From an uncultured Alphaproteobacteria bacterium (GTDB lineage: Bacteria; Pseudomonadota; Alphaproteobacteria; HIMB59): a DNA stretch of 64,000 nucleotides. The first letter of the stretch is position 1, and each line of letters begins with the position of its first letter. The notes under the pieces were generated by a model. That model saw only the letters and a program-made list of their open reading frames with translations. It made no database searches and was not told the DNA's origin. The position numbers and the translations under genes were made by a program. Below are positions 18,320 through 27,491 of the stretch, piece after piece. The stretch lies in the NCBI GenBank assembly GCA_902619375.1, contig CACNEB010000001.1, positions 124,001-188,000 of the forward strand, read 5' to 3'.

Positions 18320-18667
18320 TCAAAAACTATAAATGATAGTTAGGATAGTTTTCAATTCTAAGATAGTTGTAGATATGCCTATTACTACGATTAATCTAGC
18401 TAAAAAAGATAGTATTTTATTGCCTTTATATTTTTGAGAACTTCTCCAAACACCAATGCAAGATGTAAAGTAATAAATTAAATTTAGTACAAGATATAAT
18501 GAAAATGTATAAATAAAATTTTGTATATGTATTTTTGTGACGAGCAAAAGAGGTGCCGAAATAAGGAAATTAACAAGAACGTAATAAATCCAATAACTTT
18601 TGTATAAAGGTAAATTACCTTTAAAAAGCTCCATGAGATTATTTTCAATTTTAATTATGAAATTCAT
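18320..18667 (-). CDS. Small three-helix membrane protein, unknown
   Basis: 115 residues with hydrophobic segments at about 25-43, 50-72 and 86-110 and an amphipathic N-terminus. The motif IGVWRSSQKYKG between helices 2 and 3 looks conserved-type, but I cannot name the family. It overlaps the tandem DUF2061 gene by 4 nt (ATGA-type junction), so it is probably part of that operon (DUF3108, DUF2061 x2, this gene). Confidence 0.7.
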   Translation of the reverse strand: MNFIIKIENNLMELFKGNLPLYKSYWIYYVLVNFLISAPLLLVTKIHIQNFIYTFSLYLVLNLIYYFTSCIGVWRSSQKYKGNKILSFLARLIVVIGISTTILELKTILTIIYSF

Positions 18668-19095
18668 AATTTAATTCTTCCCCATTGAGTTTTATTCCAA
18701 ACTCTCTCGTGAATATAATAAATTAATAAACCGCTCATTATTTCATAAATGACAATGGATTTTGTCCAATCTAAGTTTGATGTAATAAACATAGCAGAAA
18801 TAAATGTTATTGTAGATGCGGCTAATCTCCATGTAAGTGCCTTGAAAAATGATCTGAGTCTAATTACTTTTTGATTAATTCTTCCATATTTGTATAAATT
18901 CCATACTCTTTCATGAATATAGTATGTAATCATTTTTAAAATCATAACAATTAAAGCTAAATAGAAGGGAGAAGTAGCATCAAAAATTTCTGAACCATAA
19001 GAAATAACGAAAAAACTAATCAGAAAAGTATTTATAAAACCAACTATTCTATAACTTATAGTTTTTAATATTGACCTATTCTTTGTTACTTGCAT
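18664..19095 (-). CDS. Tandem DUF2061 membrane protein
   Basis: 143 residues made of two copies of the ~65-residue DUF2061 unit. Copy 1 (about 5-70) has SYRIVGFINTF and ends YYIHERVWNLYKYGR; copy 2 (about 76-141) has TWRLAASTITF and ends YYIHERVWNKTQWGR. Each copy has two membrane segments. DUF2061 proteins are small predicted membrane proteins of unknown function, usually single-copy in length. Start and stop overlap both neighbours by 1-4 nt. Confidence 0.9.
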   Translation of the reverse strand: MQVTKNRSILKTISYRIVGFINTFLISFFVISYGSEIFDATSPFYLALIVMILKMITYYIHERVWNLYKYGRINQKVIRLRSFFKALTWRLAASTITFISAMFITSNLDWTKSIVIYEIMSGLLIYYIHERVWNKTQWGRIKL

Positions 19096-19844
19096 TATTG
19101 GAGAATTTCATATTCTTTTAAATAAAGATTAGCTTTAAATTTTTTTGAATTAATTATAAATCTAGCAGGAATTTTAATTTTTTCCTTTTCAAAAGAATAA
19201 ACTGTTATAACTTTCAAATTATTTTTTTTATTCTCTTTATAAAGCCCTTTAAAAAAAGGAAATACTAAATCTATGACTTCAGCATTTCCCGTGTGTATTG
19301 AAGGATTATTAGATTTTAAGTATTCTGCGTTTTTTTTATTTGATAATAATTCATAAATGTTTATTCCATCAATAATTAACCTTTCTGAGTCTGTTTGGTA
19401 AATAAAATATTGAACTAATTGTGATATCGGATCTGTGAAAAATTGATAATCTTTAATTAAAGTATTTTGCAAATTTATTTGATCACTGGAGAGTTCTTTC
19501 GAAATTTCAATATTTGTTATCCTACCATTCATGTCAAAAATAATATTTTCAAATCTATCCTGTTTAGAGCTTTTCGTTTTACTTTTGTAAATTATCGGAT
19601 TGAAGCTATCATTTTTAATTTCTCCACTAACTTTTGTAACAGACTCATATTCATATATTTTGTCAGTCATACCATAACTTTTAATTGTAAAATCAATTTC
19701 ATAAAAATTATCTTCAATTTTAATTTTCCAGAGTAAATCTGCTAGGTGAATTGATTTCCAATCAATTTCATATTTTAGATTTATTACTTTAGAGTTAAGG
19801 TAATATGGATATATTATAAAAAAAATTATGAAAAATATGCGCAT
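19095..19844 (-). CDS. DUF3108-like exported protein
   Basis: 249 residues. The first ~18 residues (MRIFFIIFFIIYPYYLNS) form a signal peptide. The remainder is beta-rich and follows the DUF3108 layout: an initial YEIDW strand, a repeated strand pattern with KSYGMTDKIYEYES, an F..PIIYKSKTKSSKQDR segment and a late RFIINSKKFKANLYLKEYE pair. It is probably periplasmic or outer-membrane associated; the function is unknown. Its ATG lies in an 8-bp palindrome that also holds an in-frame ATG of mnmH on the other strand. Confidence 0.7.
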   Translation of the reverse strand: MRIFFIIFFIIYPYYLNSKVINLKYEIDWKSIHLADLLWKIKIEDNFYEIDFTIKSYGMTDKIYEYESVTKVSGEIKNDSFNPIIYKSKTKSSKQDRFENIIFDMNGRITNIEISKELSSDQINLQNTLIKDYQFFTDPISQLVQYFIYQTDSERLIIDGINIYELLSNKKNAEYLKSNNPSIHTGNAEVIDLVFPFFKGLYKENKKNNLKVITVYSFEKEKIKIPARFIINSKKFKANLYLKEYEILQ

Positions 19845-20868
19845 AAATAAAACATCGTATAAAAGTACTACTATCGATGATTATAATACTATAATTGACG
19901 TAAGAACCCCATTAGAGTTTGATGAAGACCATATCCCAAGATCAGTAAATTATCCCGTGTTAACAAATAAACAACGTCATGAAATAGGATTGAAATACAA
20001 AGAAAATTCTTTTTTAGCTAAAAAAGAAGGAGCTAGTATTATTAGTGCAAATATTTCCAAAATTATTAATAAAATAAAATTTGATAAAAAAAATAAAACT
20101 TTAATTTATTGTTGGAGAGGTGGTCTCAGATCACTTAGTTTATATTTAGTTCTTAAACAAATCGGTTACGACGTGACTTTATTAGAGGGTGGATATAAGA
20201 CTTACAGAGGTTATATAGTAGATTTTTTTGAAAATAATACTGATAAATTTAAATTTAACCAAATTATGGGTGTAACAGGTGTAGGAAAAACACTTTTTAT
20301 TAAAGAATTATCAAAAAAATATCAAGTGATCGATTTTGAAGGTTTGGCCAAACATAAAGGCTCTATTTTAGGAAATATACCCAATACCGTTCAACCAACA
20401 CAAAAATTATTTGAAACATTAATTTATGAAAAACTTCACTCTTTCAATTCAAGAAAAAATATATGGGTTGAAGCGGAAAGTATTAAAGTGGGAAAGTTAA
20501 GTATTCCAAGTAAAGTCTGGAAAAATATGCCTTTGGGTAAAAATGTAAAAATAAAGAGTAATTTAACAGAAAGGGTGAAATTTATTTTAAAAGATTACAA
20601 ATATTTTACTAATTCGCCAGATTTAATGAAAAATGCACTTATTGTATTAAAAAAAATTATCCCAAAAGAAGAATTTAAACTTATTGAAATAAATTTAAAA
20701 AAAAAGGAATATTTTCAGTTTGTGAAATCGTTAATTGAATATCATTACGATAGAGCCTATAAAAAGACTCGAGCTGAAAATGACAGTAATATTTATAAAG
20801 AGATATATTTAAATAAAATCAACTTAATAAATATTAAAAGAGTTATTAAAGAGAGTAATTATTTTTAA
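19828..20868 (+). CDS. mnmH: tRNA 2-selenouridine synthase
   Basis: 346 residues. An N-terminal rhodanese domain contains the catalytic C95-W-R-G-G motif typical of MnmH/SelU, and the C-terminal part has a P-loop (GVTGVGKT, 148-155). The enzyme converts 2-thiouridine at the wobble position of Lys/Glu/Gln tRNAs to 2-selenouridine through a geranylated intermediate, and needs selenophosphate from SelD, which is not in this window. M4 (19837) is an alternative start. The 3' end overlaps the convergent thiL-like gene by 23 nt. Confidence 0.93.
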   Translation: MKNMRINKTSYKSTTIDDYNTIIDVRTPLEFDEDHIPRSVNYPVLTNKQRHEIGLKYKENSFLAKKEGASIISANISKIINKIKFDKKNKTLIYCWRGGLRSLSLYLVLKQIGYDVTLLEGGYKTYRGYIVDFFENNTDKFKFNQIMGVTGVGKTLFIKELSKKYQVIDFEGLAKHKGSILGNIPNTVQPTQKLFETLIYEKLHSFNSRKNIWVEAESIKVGKLSIPSKVWKNMPLGKNVKIKSNLTERVKFILKDYKYFTNSPDLMKNALIVLKKIIPKEEFKLIEINLKKKEYFQFVKSLIEYHYDRAYKKTRAENDSNIYKEIYLNKINLINIKRVIKESNYF

Positions 20869-21790
20869 AATGATCAAATTTTTTTACTTTGCCAAGATTA
20901 AAATTTTTTAGATTTACACCCTTACCTTTTTCTACACTTCCAATACAAATAATCTTAATACCCCTTTCAATTAAAAGTTTTTTTTTATTTAAATATAATA
21001 AGTTTTTAGGTGAGGTAAAAACTGGAACATATTCTTCCCCACTGGATAAAATAAGTGAAATATATTTTTCTTCTTTAAAGAACTTATAAAGCTTAGAATT
21101 AACAGAGTTGAGATTATTTAATTTAATTTTTTTTTTGGATTTCAAAGAAATAGTTTCTAAAGTTGATAAAAGACTATCAGATAAATCCATACAACTTGTA
21201 ATATTTAGATGCCTAAATATATCTTGATAAATATACATTTTAGGTTTTAAAAATTGTTTTACTGATAAATTTTTTAAATTATTAGGTAATTTAAACTTAC
21301 TATATAAACTTAAGTATCCTAGTTTTGAATATCCAATACCTGAAAATGTATAAATTTTATCATCAATCTTAGCATTAGATCTCTTTGTTATTTTAGTATT
21401 ATTAATTTTATCACTAATAATTGTTAAAGATAAAATTATTTTTTCAGAAGAAGTGGTATCTCCACCTATTATCTCAACCTTATTTCTAAGACATATTCTG
21501 TGAAAATTAGTGATGATTTGTTGCACAAACTTATAGTTTTTATTTGGGAAACTAATATTTAGTAAAACATATTTAGATACACCACCTGAGGATTGAATAT
21601 CACTATAATTTGAAAGAAAAAGTCTGTGAGCTATGTTTTGAGGAGTAAAATGCTTTAAATCAAAATGCTTATTTTCAACTAAAGTATCAGAAGAGATTAA
21701 TTGTTTTGTTGTGTTTATATAAGCACAATCATCACCTATTTTCTTATAATTCTTTTCAAAATAATTAATAATTTTTTGCTCATATGACAT
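20846..21790 (-). CDS. thiL: Thiamine-monophosphate kinase-like (AIRS superfamily)
   Basis: 314 residues. The N-terminal IGDDCAYI and SSDTLVENKHF motifs bind ATP-Mg in ThiL, followed by a SNYSDIQSSGG turn and IGGDTTSSEKIILSLTII. C-terminal DLSDSL and SSGEEY motifs also match ThiL. It would phosphorylate TMP to thiamine diphosphate. It is not SelD: the Cys/Sec-Gly-Cys active-site segment is missing. It is quite divergent, and convergent with mnmH rather than beside nusB/ribH. Confidence 0.8.
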   Translation of the reverse strand: MSYEQKIINYFEKNYKKIGDDCAYINTTKQLISSDTLVENKHFDLKHFTPQNIAHRLFLSNYSDIQSSGGVSKYVLLNISFPNKNYKFVQQIITNFHRICLRNKVEIIGGDTTSSEKIILSLTIISDKINNTKITKRSNAKIDDKIYTFSGIGYSKLGYLSLYSKFKLPNNLKNLSVKQFLKPKMYIYQDIFRHLNITSCMDLSDSLLSTLETISLKSKKKIKLNNLNSVNSKLYKFFKEEKYISLILSSGEEYVPVFTSPKNLLYLNKKKLLIERGIKIICIGSVEKGKGVNLKNFNLGKVKKFDHFKNNYSL

Positions 21791-21831
21791 TAAGTAAATA
21801 TAATTGAATATGAATTCAAAAACAGAGATAT

Positions 21832-23019
21832 TTAATTAATTTTTTTTCTTACCAAAGGAAATGAGTCTCTTTTTTTAGTTAAAACTAGTTGGAAAATCAC
21901 ATTATCACCTTTGGTAAATGATAATTCACTTAAATTTAAATAAGCTTCCCACATCCTTATAAATCTATCATCATATAATTTAAGAACTTCTTTTTCTTCT
22001 TTTTTAAAATTTTTAAACCAATGAGAAAGTGTTTTAGCATAATGTAATCTAAGAACCTCTATATCTGAGATTATAAGACCAGATTTTTCTACAGCTGGCA
22101 TTATCTCAGACAAAGATGGTATATAGCCACCAGGAAAAATATATTTTCTAATAAATGCAGGAGTCATTTTCGGAACTCTAATATTGCCGATTGTATGTAC
22201 TACCGCTATACCATCATCAGATAATAAATTATATATTTTTTTAAAATATGTTTTGTAAAAGGGTTTTCCTACATGCTCAAACATTCCAACAGAAACTATT
22301 TTTGTATAAGAATTCTCTTCATCTCTATAATCTTGTAAAGAATAAGATAAATTTTCTTTTTTATCTGACTTTTTAAGTTGGTCATTACAGTATTTAATTT
22401 GCTCTTCAGATAATGAAACACCCTTTACTTTACAGTCATGATGATCTGCAAAATGTCTACTAAGTGATCCCCACCCACAACCTATGTCTAAAACTCTATC
22501 ATTGGAATTTAATAATAATTTGTCAGCTAATCTGCTCATTTTGTTAGTTTGTGCTTGTGTTAATGAGTCGTTTTCATTTTCAAAGTATGCGCATGAATAT
22601 TGCCTAGTTTCATCCAAAAATAAGTCATACAACCTATCAGATAAGTCGTAGTGACTTGCGACATTACTTTTTGAACTCTTAATGAAATTTAACTGAAATA
22701 GTGGATTAATGATTAAAATAATTCTGAATATTAGCGTATTTGATATTTTTTCAAGGTATTTATTATAATTTTCAATAAGTAATTCAGAAAACTCATAAAA
22801 AGTCGAATTGCTTAACTCGTAATCTTTATCCATATATCCTTCTGTAAGCACGAGAGAAGGTGCATAAAAAATTTTATTTAAAAATTTCTTATTATTGATC
22901 TGTAAAATTAACGGATCTGTGCCGTTGTCAATAAGATGGTCATTTCCCTCAAATTTTATAATAACAGATCTTGTTTTGATTAAGTGTTTAATTAAAAATT
23001 TGAGTACCCTAAAAGACAT
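21832..23019 (-). CDS. cfa: Cyclopropane-fatty-acyl-phospholipid synthase family methyltransferase
   Basis: 395 residues. The N-terminal lipid-binding domain is followed by YSCAYF (141-146) and a class I SAM motif LDIGCGWGSL (177-186), then SVGMFEHVG and FIRKYIFPGGYIP, all diagnostic of CFA synthases. It methylenates unsaturated acyl chains in membrane phospholipids. Divergent from nadE over 125 nt. Homologues with other lipid-modifying roles exist, so the exact product is inferred. Confidence 0.92.
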   Translation of the reverse strand: MSFRVLKFLIKHLIKTRSVIIKFEGNDHLIDNGTDPLILQINNKKFLNKIFYAPSLVLTEGYMDKDYELSNSTFYEFSELLIENYNKYLEKISNTLIFRIILIINPLFQLNFIKSSKSNVASHYDLSDRLYDLFLDETRQYSCAYFENENDSLTQAQTNKMSRLADKLLLNSNDRVLDIGCGWGSLSRHFADHHDCKVKGVSLSEEQIKYCNDQLKKSDKKENLSYSLQDYRDEENSYTKIVSVGMFEHVGKPFYKTYFKKIYNLLSDDGIAVVHTIGNIRVPKMTPAFIRKYIFPGGYIPSLSEIMPAVEKSGLIISDIEVLRLHYAKTLSHWFKNFKKEEKEVLKLYDDRFIRMWEAYLNLSELSFTKGDNVIFQLVLTKKRDSFPLVRKKIN

Positions 23020-23116
23020 AATTTTCTTATAAATATCTATATATACAAAATTTATAAAATTTTATCATATATTGATTGATAAAATGAATTAAAATATCAA
23101 TTAAATAGTTGAACTT

Positions 23117-23144
23117 TTGATATTAAGCTAACGTAATACAAAAT
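23117..23144 (+). promoter_or_regulatory. Promoter-like element abutting nadE
   Basis: TTGAT (23117-23121), 7 nt, TAACGTAATA (23129-23138): the same arrangement as upstream of tRNA-Ser. Here it ends only 6 nt before the nadE ATG, with no Shine-Dalgarno between. If it is a promoter, the nadE transcript would be nearly leaderless. Based on comparison of two sites only. Confidence 0.3.
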
Positions 23145-23876
23145 ATGCATACCAAAGAAAAAATTGAATTTATATCAAATTGGATAAAAGATTATGCACA
23201 TTCAAATAATGTTGAAGCGTTAGTTATTGGTATATCAGGAGGCATTGACTCTGCTGTTACAAGTACTTTATCAGCAAAAACAGGCTTAAAAACTTTTGTT
23301 GCAAACATGCCTATACTTGATCACAAAACAACTAATGAAAGAGGTATAAATCACATAGACTGGTTAAAAAAGAATTTTAGTAATGTAACGGACTTTAAAA
23401 TAGACCTCTCTCTTGTATTTGAAAGTTTTAAGTCAGCTCTTGATAAAAATGACTCAGAACACGGTTATGCAAATTCACAGGCTCGATTAAGGATGATGAC
23501 TTTGTATCAAATAGCAGCTAGCAATAACGGTATTGTTGTTGGCACAGGAAATAAAGTTGAAGACTTTGGAATTGGTTTCTATACAAAATACGGTGATGGA
23601 GGTGTTGATATTTCTCCAATCGCAGATTGTCTCAAAACAGAAGTATGGGATATGGGGAAGGAATTAAATATAAACCAAGACATAATAGATGCAGCCCCAA
23701 CAGATGGTTTATGGACTGATGGAAGATCTGATGAAGATCAAGTTGGTTTAAGTTACTCTGAAATTGAAGAGGCAATGCTTAATGAGAAATCATTAAATAG
23801 ACAAAAGTATCTTGAGATTAGAAAAAATAATGTTCATAAAATGAACCCTATCCCTGTTTGTATTTTACCAAAATAG
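23145..23876 (+). CDS. nadE: Ammonia-dependent NAD+ synthetase
   Basis: 243 residues. The ATP-pyrophosphatase P-loop SGGIDS is at 31-36; further family motifs are NSQARLRMMTLY, GTGNKVEDFGIGFYTKYGDGG and PTDGLWTDGRSDEDQVG. No N-terminal glutaminase domain is present, so it uses ammonia to amidate nicotinate adenine dinucleotide. It stops 12 nt before the convergent ugpC-like stop. No ribosome site is obvious before the ATG. Confidence 0.97.
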   Translation: MHTKEKIEFISNWIKDYAHSNNVEALVIGISGGIDSAVTSTLSAKTGLKTFVANMPILDHKTTNERGINHIDWLKKNFSNVTDFKIDLSLVFESFKSALDKNDSEHGYANSQARLRMMTLYQIAASNNGIVVGTGNKVEDFGIGFYTKYGDGGVDISPIADCLKTEVWDMGKELNINQDIIDAAPTDGLWTDGRSDEDQVGLSYSEIEEAMLNEKSLNRQKYLEIRKNNVHKMNPIPVCILPK

Positions 23877-23888
23877 ACTCAGTAAAAC

Positions 23889-24935
23889 TTATACTCTTAA
23901 ACCGGTAGTGTTATCAAAAAGGTGCACTAATGTACTAGATATATCAAATTTAAATGTATCTCCTGCATTTAAATCTATTTTCGAAGACAATTTACAACTA
24001 AACTCTTGATCACCAATTTTTGAATAAATGATCATATCTGAACCTAAATATTCCACTAGGTTTGCTACACAAGTATGCTGTCCATTATCTGAAATTAGAA
24101 TATCGTCTGGCCTTATACCTAAACTAGCATCCTCTATATTTTTAGAATTATTAAGGTTAATTTTTATATCAGCTATATGAGCTATGCCATTTTCAATTTT
24201 GCAATTAAATAAATTCATCTGTGGGGATCCTATAAATTCAGCAACAAATTTAGTGTTTGGTTTAGAATATATCTCTTTAGGGGTACCAACTTGTTCAACA
24301 ACACCATTGTTAATTACTACTATCCTGTCTCCTAGTGTCATCGCCTCTGTTTGATCATGAGTAACAAAAATACTTGTTACGCCCATTTGTCTTTGAAGAC
24401 GTTTGATTTCCAAACGCATTTGATTTCTTAATTTTGCATCTAAGTTAGATAATGGCTCATCAAATAAAAATATTTTAGGATTTCTAACTATTGCTCTTCC
24501 CATTGCAACTCGTTGTCTCTGGCCTCCTGAAAGCATACTTGGTTTTCTTGTGAGTAATTGATCTATTTCCAAGAGTTTAGCAACATCATTAACTTTGTTA
24601 TTGATCTCTTCTTTAGATATTCCTCTATTTTTAAGACCATAAGCCATATTATTAAATACTGACATGTGAGGATAAAGTGCATAATTTTGAAAAACCATTG
24701 CTACATCCCTTTCAGACGGATCAATATTATTGATAACATTACCATCTAGAGATATTTCCCCATTTGTAATGTCCTCTAGTCCTGCAATCATTCTTAATAA
24801 CGTTGATTTACCACATCCGCTAGGTCCAACAAATACAACAAATTCTCCATTTTCAATATTTAAAGAGGTCTCATTAACAGCTTTAGTGCCATTAGGATAT
24901 ATTTTAGTAATATTTTGTAATTCTAAAAAACTCAT
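23889..24935 (-). CDS. ugpC: Ugp/Mal-type ABC transporter ATP-binding protein
   Basis: About 348 residues from the ATG at 24935; a longer in-frame reading from 24974 would invade the upstream permease gene and adds nothing conserved. Walker A GPSGCGKST (36-44), signature LSGGQRQRVAMGRA, Walker B IFLFDEP and the H-loop VTHDQTEAM are intact, followed by a MalK/UgpC-like TOBE/OB regulatory domain. It energises the importer encoded upstream, beginning 2 nt after the permease stop. Confidence 0.92.
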   Translation of the reverse strand: MSFLELQNITKIYPNGTKAVNETSLNIENGEFVVFVGPSGCGKSTLLRMIAGLEDITNGEISLDGNVINNIDPSERDVAMVFQNYALYPHMSVFNNMAYGLKNRGISKEEINNKVNDVAKLLEIDQLLTRKPSMLSGGQRQRVAMGRAIVRNPKIFLFDEPLSNLDAKLRNQMRLEIKRLQRQMGVTSIFVTHDQTEAMTLGDRIVVINNGVVEQVGTPKEIYSKPNTKFVAEFIGSPQMNLFNCKIENGIAHIADIKINLNNSKNIEDASLGIRPDDILISDNGQHTCVANLVEYLGSDMIIYSKIGDQEFSCKLSSKIDLNAGDTFKFDISSTLVHLFDNTTGLRV

Positions 24936-24937
24936 TT

Positions 24938-25789
24938 TTATTTTTCTGTTTGAATCAATCCTTTGATAAACCATCTTTGAAGAATTACAACAACTAACAC
25001 AGGTGGTAGCATTGACAATATAATATAGGCAAATCTCTCGCCTGTTCTAGGTAATGCAACACCCTCATAATTTTCTGTAAAAATAATCTTCATTCCCATC
25101 ACTACTGTCCAATATTTTTCGTCAGTAGTCATTATTAAAGGCCATAAATATTGGCTATATCCATAGACAAACATAAAAATAAACATAGCAGCTAACATTG
25201 TTTTTGATAAAGGCAATAAGAAGTCAATAAAAAACCTCCAACTATTTGCACCATCTAATTTTGCAGACTCTAACAATTCATCAGGGATTGTTTTATAAAA
25301 TTGTCTAAAGAAAAATGTTGCAGTAGCAGAAGCTACTAGTGGGAGTATAAGACCTGTATATGTATTTGTAAGACCAAGATCAGATACAATTTTATAACTT
25401 GGAAAAATTCTTACTTCTAGTGGAACTAATAGAGTAATAAAGATTAGCCAAAATATTGGAACAGCCAATTTAAATCTAAAATAAACTAATGCGTAAGCTG
25501 ACATAGCTGAGATGACAACTTTCAATGTTGCGATACCAAGAGCCATAATAAAACTATTTATAAACATTCTTGTTGCTGTAACTTCCTCAGACCAACCCCC
25601 TTTTTCATTTAAAACTTCATTGTAATTTTGAGAAAAACTCTCACCTAAAAAAAATTTCATTCCCTCAGTCATTATTGAAACATTATCATGAGTTGAAGTG
25701 GCAAAAGAAAACCAAATTGGTAGTACCATTAATAAAACGCCAAGTATGAGAATAATGTGTGTTAGTATTTCTAATGGTTTAAACTTCAT
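24938..25789 (-). CDS. ugpE: Ugp-type ABC transporter permease, UgpE-like copy 1
   Basis: 283 residues, about six membrane helices. The cytoplasmic EAA loop (ELLESAKLDGANSWRFF) that docks on the ATPase is intact. It is very close to the next gene upstream (shared IDFLLPLSKTM and QYLWPLIMTT segments), so the pair arose by tandem duplication. It overlaps copy 2 by 4 nt. A copy-specific insert (ENYEGVALPRTGERF) sits before the last helix. Confidence 0.9.
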   Translation of the reverse strand: MKFKPLEILTHIILILGVLLMVLPIWFSFATSTHDNVSIMTEGMKFFLGESFSQNYNEVLNEKGGWSEEVTATRMFINSFIMALGIATLKVVISAMSAYALVYFRFKLAVPIFWLIFITLLVPLEVRIFPSYKIVSDLGLTNTYTGLILPLVASATATFFFRQFYKTIPDELLESAKLDGANSWRFFIDFLLPLSKTMLAAMFIFMFVYGYSQYLWPLIMTTDEKYWTVVMGMKIIFTENYEGVALPRTGERFAYIILSMLPPVLVVVILQRWFIKGLIQTEK

Positions 25790-26607
25790 TTATTTTGAAA
25801 TATTCCTTGAATAAATAATTTTTGTAAAAAAATAATTATAATTACTGGTGGGATCATTGACATAATTACAAAAGCAAAACGGTCAGATATAGATCCGTAC
25901 ATTGTCTTAAGACCCATTACAACAGTCCAATATTGTTCACTAGTAGTCATTATTAATGGCCAAAGATATTGATTATAGCCAAATACAAACATAAATATAA
26001 AAACAGCAGCAATCATCGTTTTAGACAAAGGAATTAAAAAATCTATAAAAAATCTCAAACTATTAGTTCCATCTAATTTAGCCGCTTCTAATAGTTCATC
26101 AGGAATTGATTTATAAAATTGTCTAAAAAAGAATGTTGCTATTGCAGAGGCAGAAATGGGGAGAATTAAACCAGCAAATGTATTTACAAGATTTAATTTT
26201 GACATGACTATGTATGAGGGCATAATCCTAAGCTCTAAAGGAACTAATAAAGTAATAAAAATTACCCAAAATATAATAGTAGCGTATTTGACTTTAAAAT
26301 AAACTAATCCATATGCTGCCATAAGTGATGTAATTACAGATAAAGTCGCTATACCTGTTGCCATAACAAAACTATTAAAAAACATTTTGAGAGCTGTTAT
26401 TTCATTAAAAAAACCAGATTGTTTAAATAAAACCCTAGAATAATTTTCAATAAAATTATCTCCTAAAAAAAATTGTAATCCGTTAGTATTTATAAATAAG
26501 CTTGAATGTGTTGAGCTTGCAAAAATTATCCATATTGGAACAACCATAATAAGTAAACCAATTGAAAGAATAAAATGATTAATAGTTGAAGATATATATT
26601 TAGTCAT
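25786..26607 (-). CDS. ugpE: Ugp-type ABC transporter permease, UgpE-like copy 2
   Basis: 273 residues, six predicted helices with its own intact EAA loop (ELLEAAKLDGTNSLRFF). It lies between the UgpA-like gene (1-nt overlap) and copy 1 (4-nt overlap). Canonical Ugp importers have one UgpA and one UgpE, so a second UgpE-like subunit is unexpected; it could pair alternatively with UgpA or form a UgpE1/UgpE2 heterodimer. Confidence 0.88.
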   Translation of the reverse strand: MTKYISSTINHFILSIGLLIMVVPIWIIFASSTHSSLFINTNGLQFFLGDNFIENYSRVLFKQSGFFNEITALKMFFNSFVMATGIATLSVITSLMAAYGLVYFKVKYATIIFWVIFITLLVPLELRIMPSYIVMSKLNLVNTFAGLILPISASAIATFFFRQFYKSIPDELLEAAKLDGTNSLRFFIDFLIPLSKTMIAAVFIFMFVFGYNQYLWPLIMTTSEQYWTVVMGLKTMYGSISDRFAFVIMSMIPPVIIIIFLQKLFIQGIFQNK

Positions 26608-27485
26608 TAATTGTAGTGAATTTTACCTTCTATGTATCTGAATTGGAAAATTGTAATGACAAGAACTATTATCATCATCATGATTGATTGGGCACCAGCA
26701 CTTCCAAGATCTAAACCTTTGAAGCCATCAATGTAGGCTTTATAAACTAAAGTTTTAGTTTCGCTACCAGGAGCTCCAATAGTGGTTGTATCAATAATTC
26801 CAAATGTATCAAAGAAGGCATAAGTTATATTAATTATTATTAAGAAAAAAGTAGTCGGCATTAATAAAGGAAAAGTAATTGTCCAAAATCTTCTAATGTT
26901 GCTTTTACAATCAATAATAGAAGCTTCAATAACTGTTTTTTGAATAGCCTGAAGTCCTGCTAAAAAGAAAATAAAATTTGCACTTATTTGTTTCCAGGAA
27001 CCAGCAATAATTACATAAATATATGCATCAAATACATTTTCATACCAATTAAAACCCCATAAATTATTAAATAAATGATGAAGTAAACCATATCTTTCAC
27101 TGAAGAAATAATTAGCCATAACACCAACAACAGCCGGTGCAATAGCATAAGGCCAAATTAATAGTGTTTTATATGTACTTTTTCCATGCATGACTTTATT
27201 AGCTTGCACGGCAAGCAATAAACCAATTGAACCTGTAATAAGAGTAATTACGAAACTATAGATAATTGTAAACTTGAAAGCAGTAAAATAAGAGGGGTCA
27301 GAAAAAATAAATAAAAAATTATCAAAACCAGCAAACTGAGAACCAAATCCAAAAGCATCTTGCATAGTAAAGGCATCTTTAAACGTTTGAATAATTGGCC
27401 AATATAAAAAAATTAATAAGATTAATAGCTGAGGAGCTAAGAAAAAATATTGAGAATAATTTGATTTAAATTGAACTTTTTTCAT
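26607..27485 (-). CDS. ugpA: Ugp-type ABC transporter permease, UgpA-like
   Basis: 292 residues with six hydrophobic helices. The N-terminus (FLAPQLLILLIFLYWPIIQTF) and the FVGFDNF-like segment GFDNFLFIF are typical of UgpA/MalF-type permeases. The EAA loop here reads KTVIEASIIDCKSNIRRFW, with Gly-to-Cys at the usual DG position. It is the outer partner of the importer for glycerol-3-phosphate or related polyol phosphates. A stem-loop precedes it. Confidence 0.9.
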   Translation of the reverse strand: MKKVQFKSNYSQYFFLAPQLLILLIFLYWPIIQTFKDAFTMQDAFGFGSQFAGFDNFLFIFSDPSYFTAFKFTIIYSFVITLITGSIGLLLAVQANKVMHGKSTYKTLLIWPYAIAPAVVGVMANYFFSERYGLLHHLFNNLWGFNWYENVFDAYIYVIIAGSWKQISANFIFFLAGLQAIQKTVIEASIIDCKSNIRRFWTITFPLLMPTTFFLIIINITYAFFDTFGIIDTTTIGAPGSETKTLVYKAYIDGFKGLDLGSAGAQSIMMMIIVLVITIFQFRYIEGKIHYN

Positions 27486-27491
27486 TAAGTT

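Noticed and set aside
20846..21790. selD (selenide water dikinase) next to mnmH
   Set aside because: Same superfamily, but motifs IGDDCAYI, SSDTLVENKHF and IGGDTTSS match ThiL, and the SelD N-terminal Gly-rich/Cys segment is absent.
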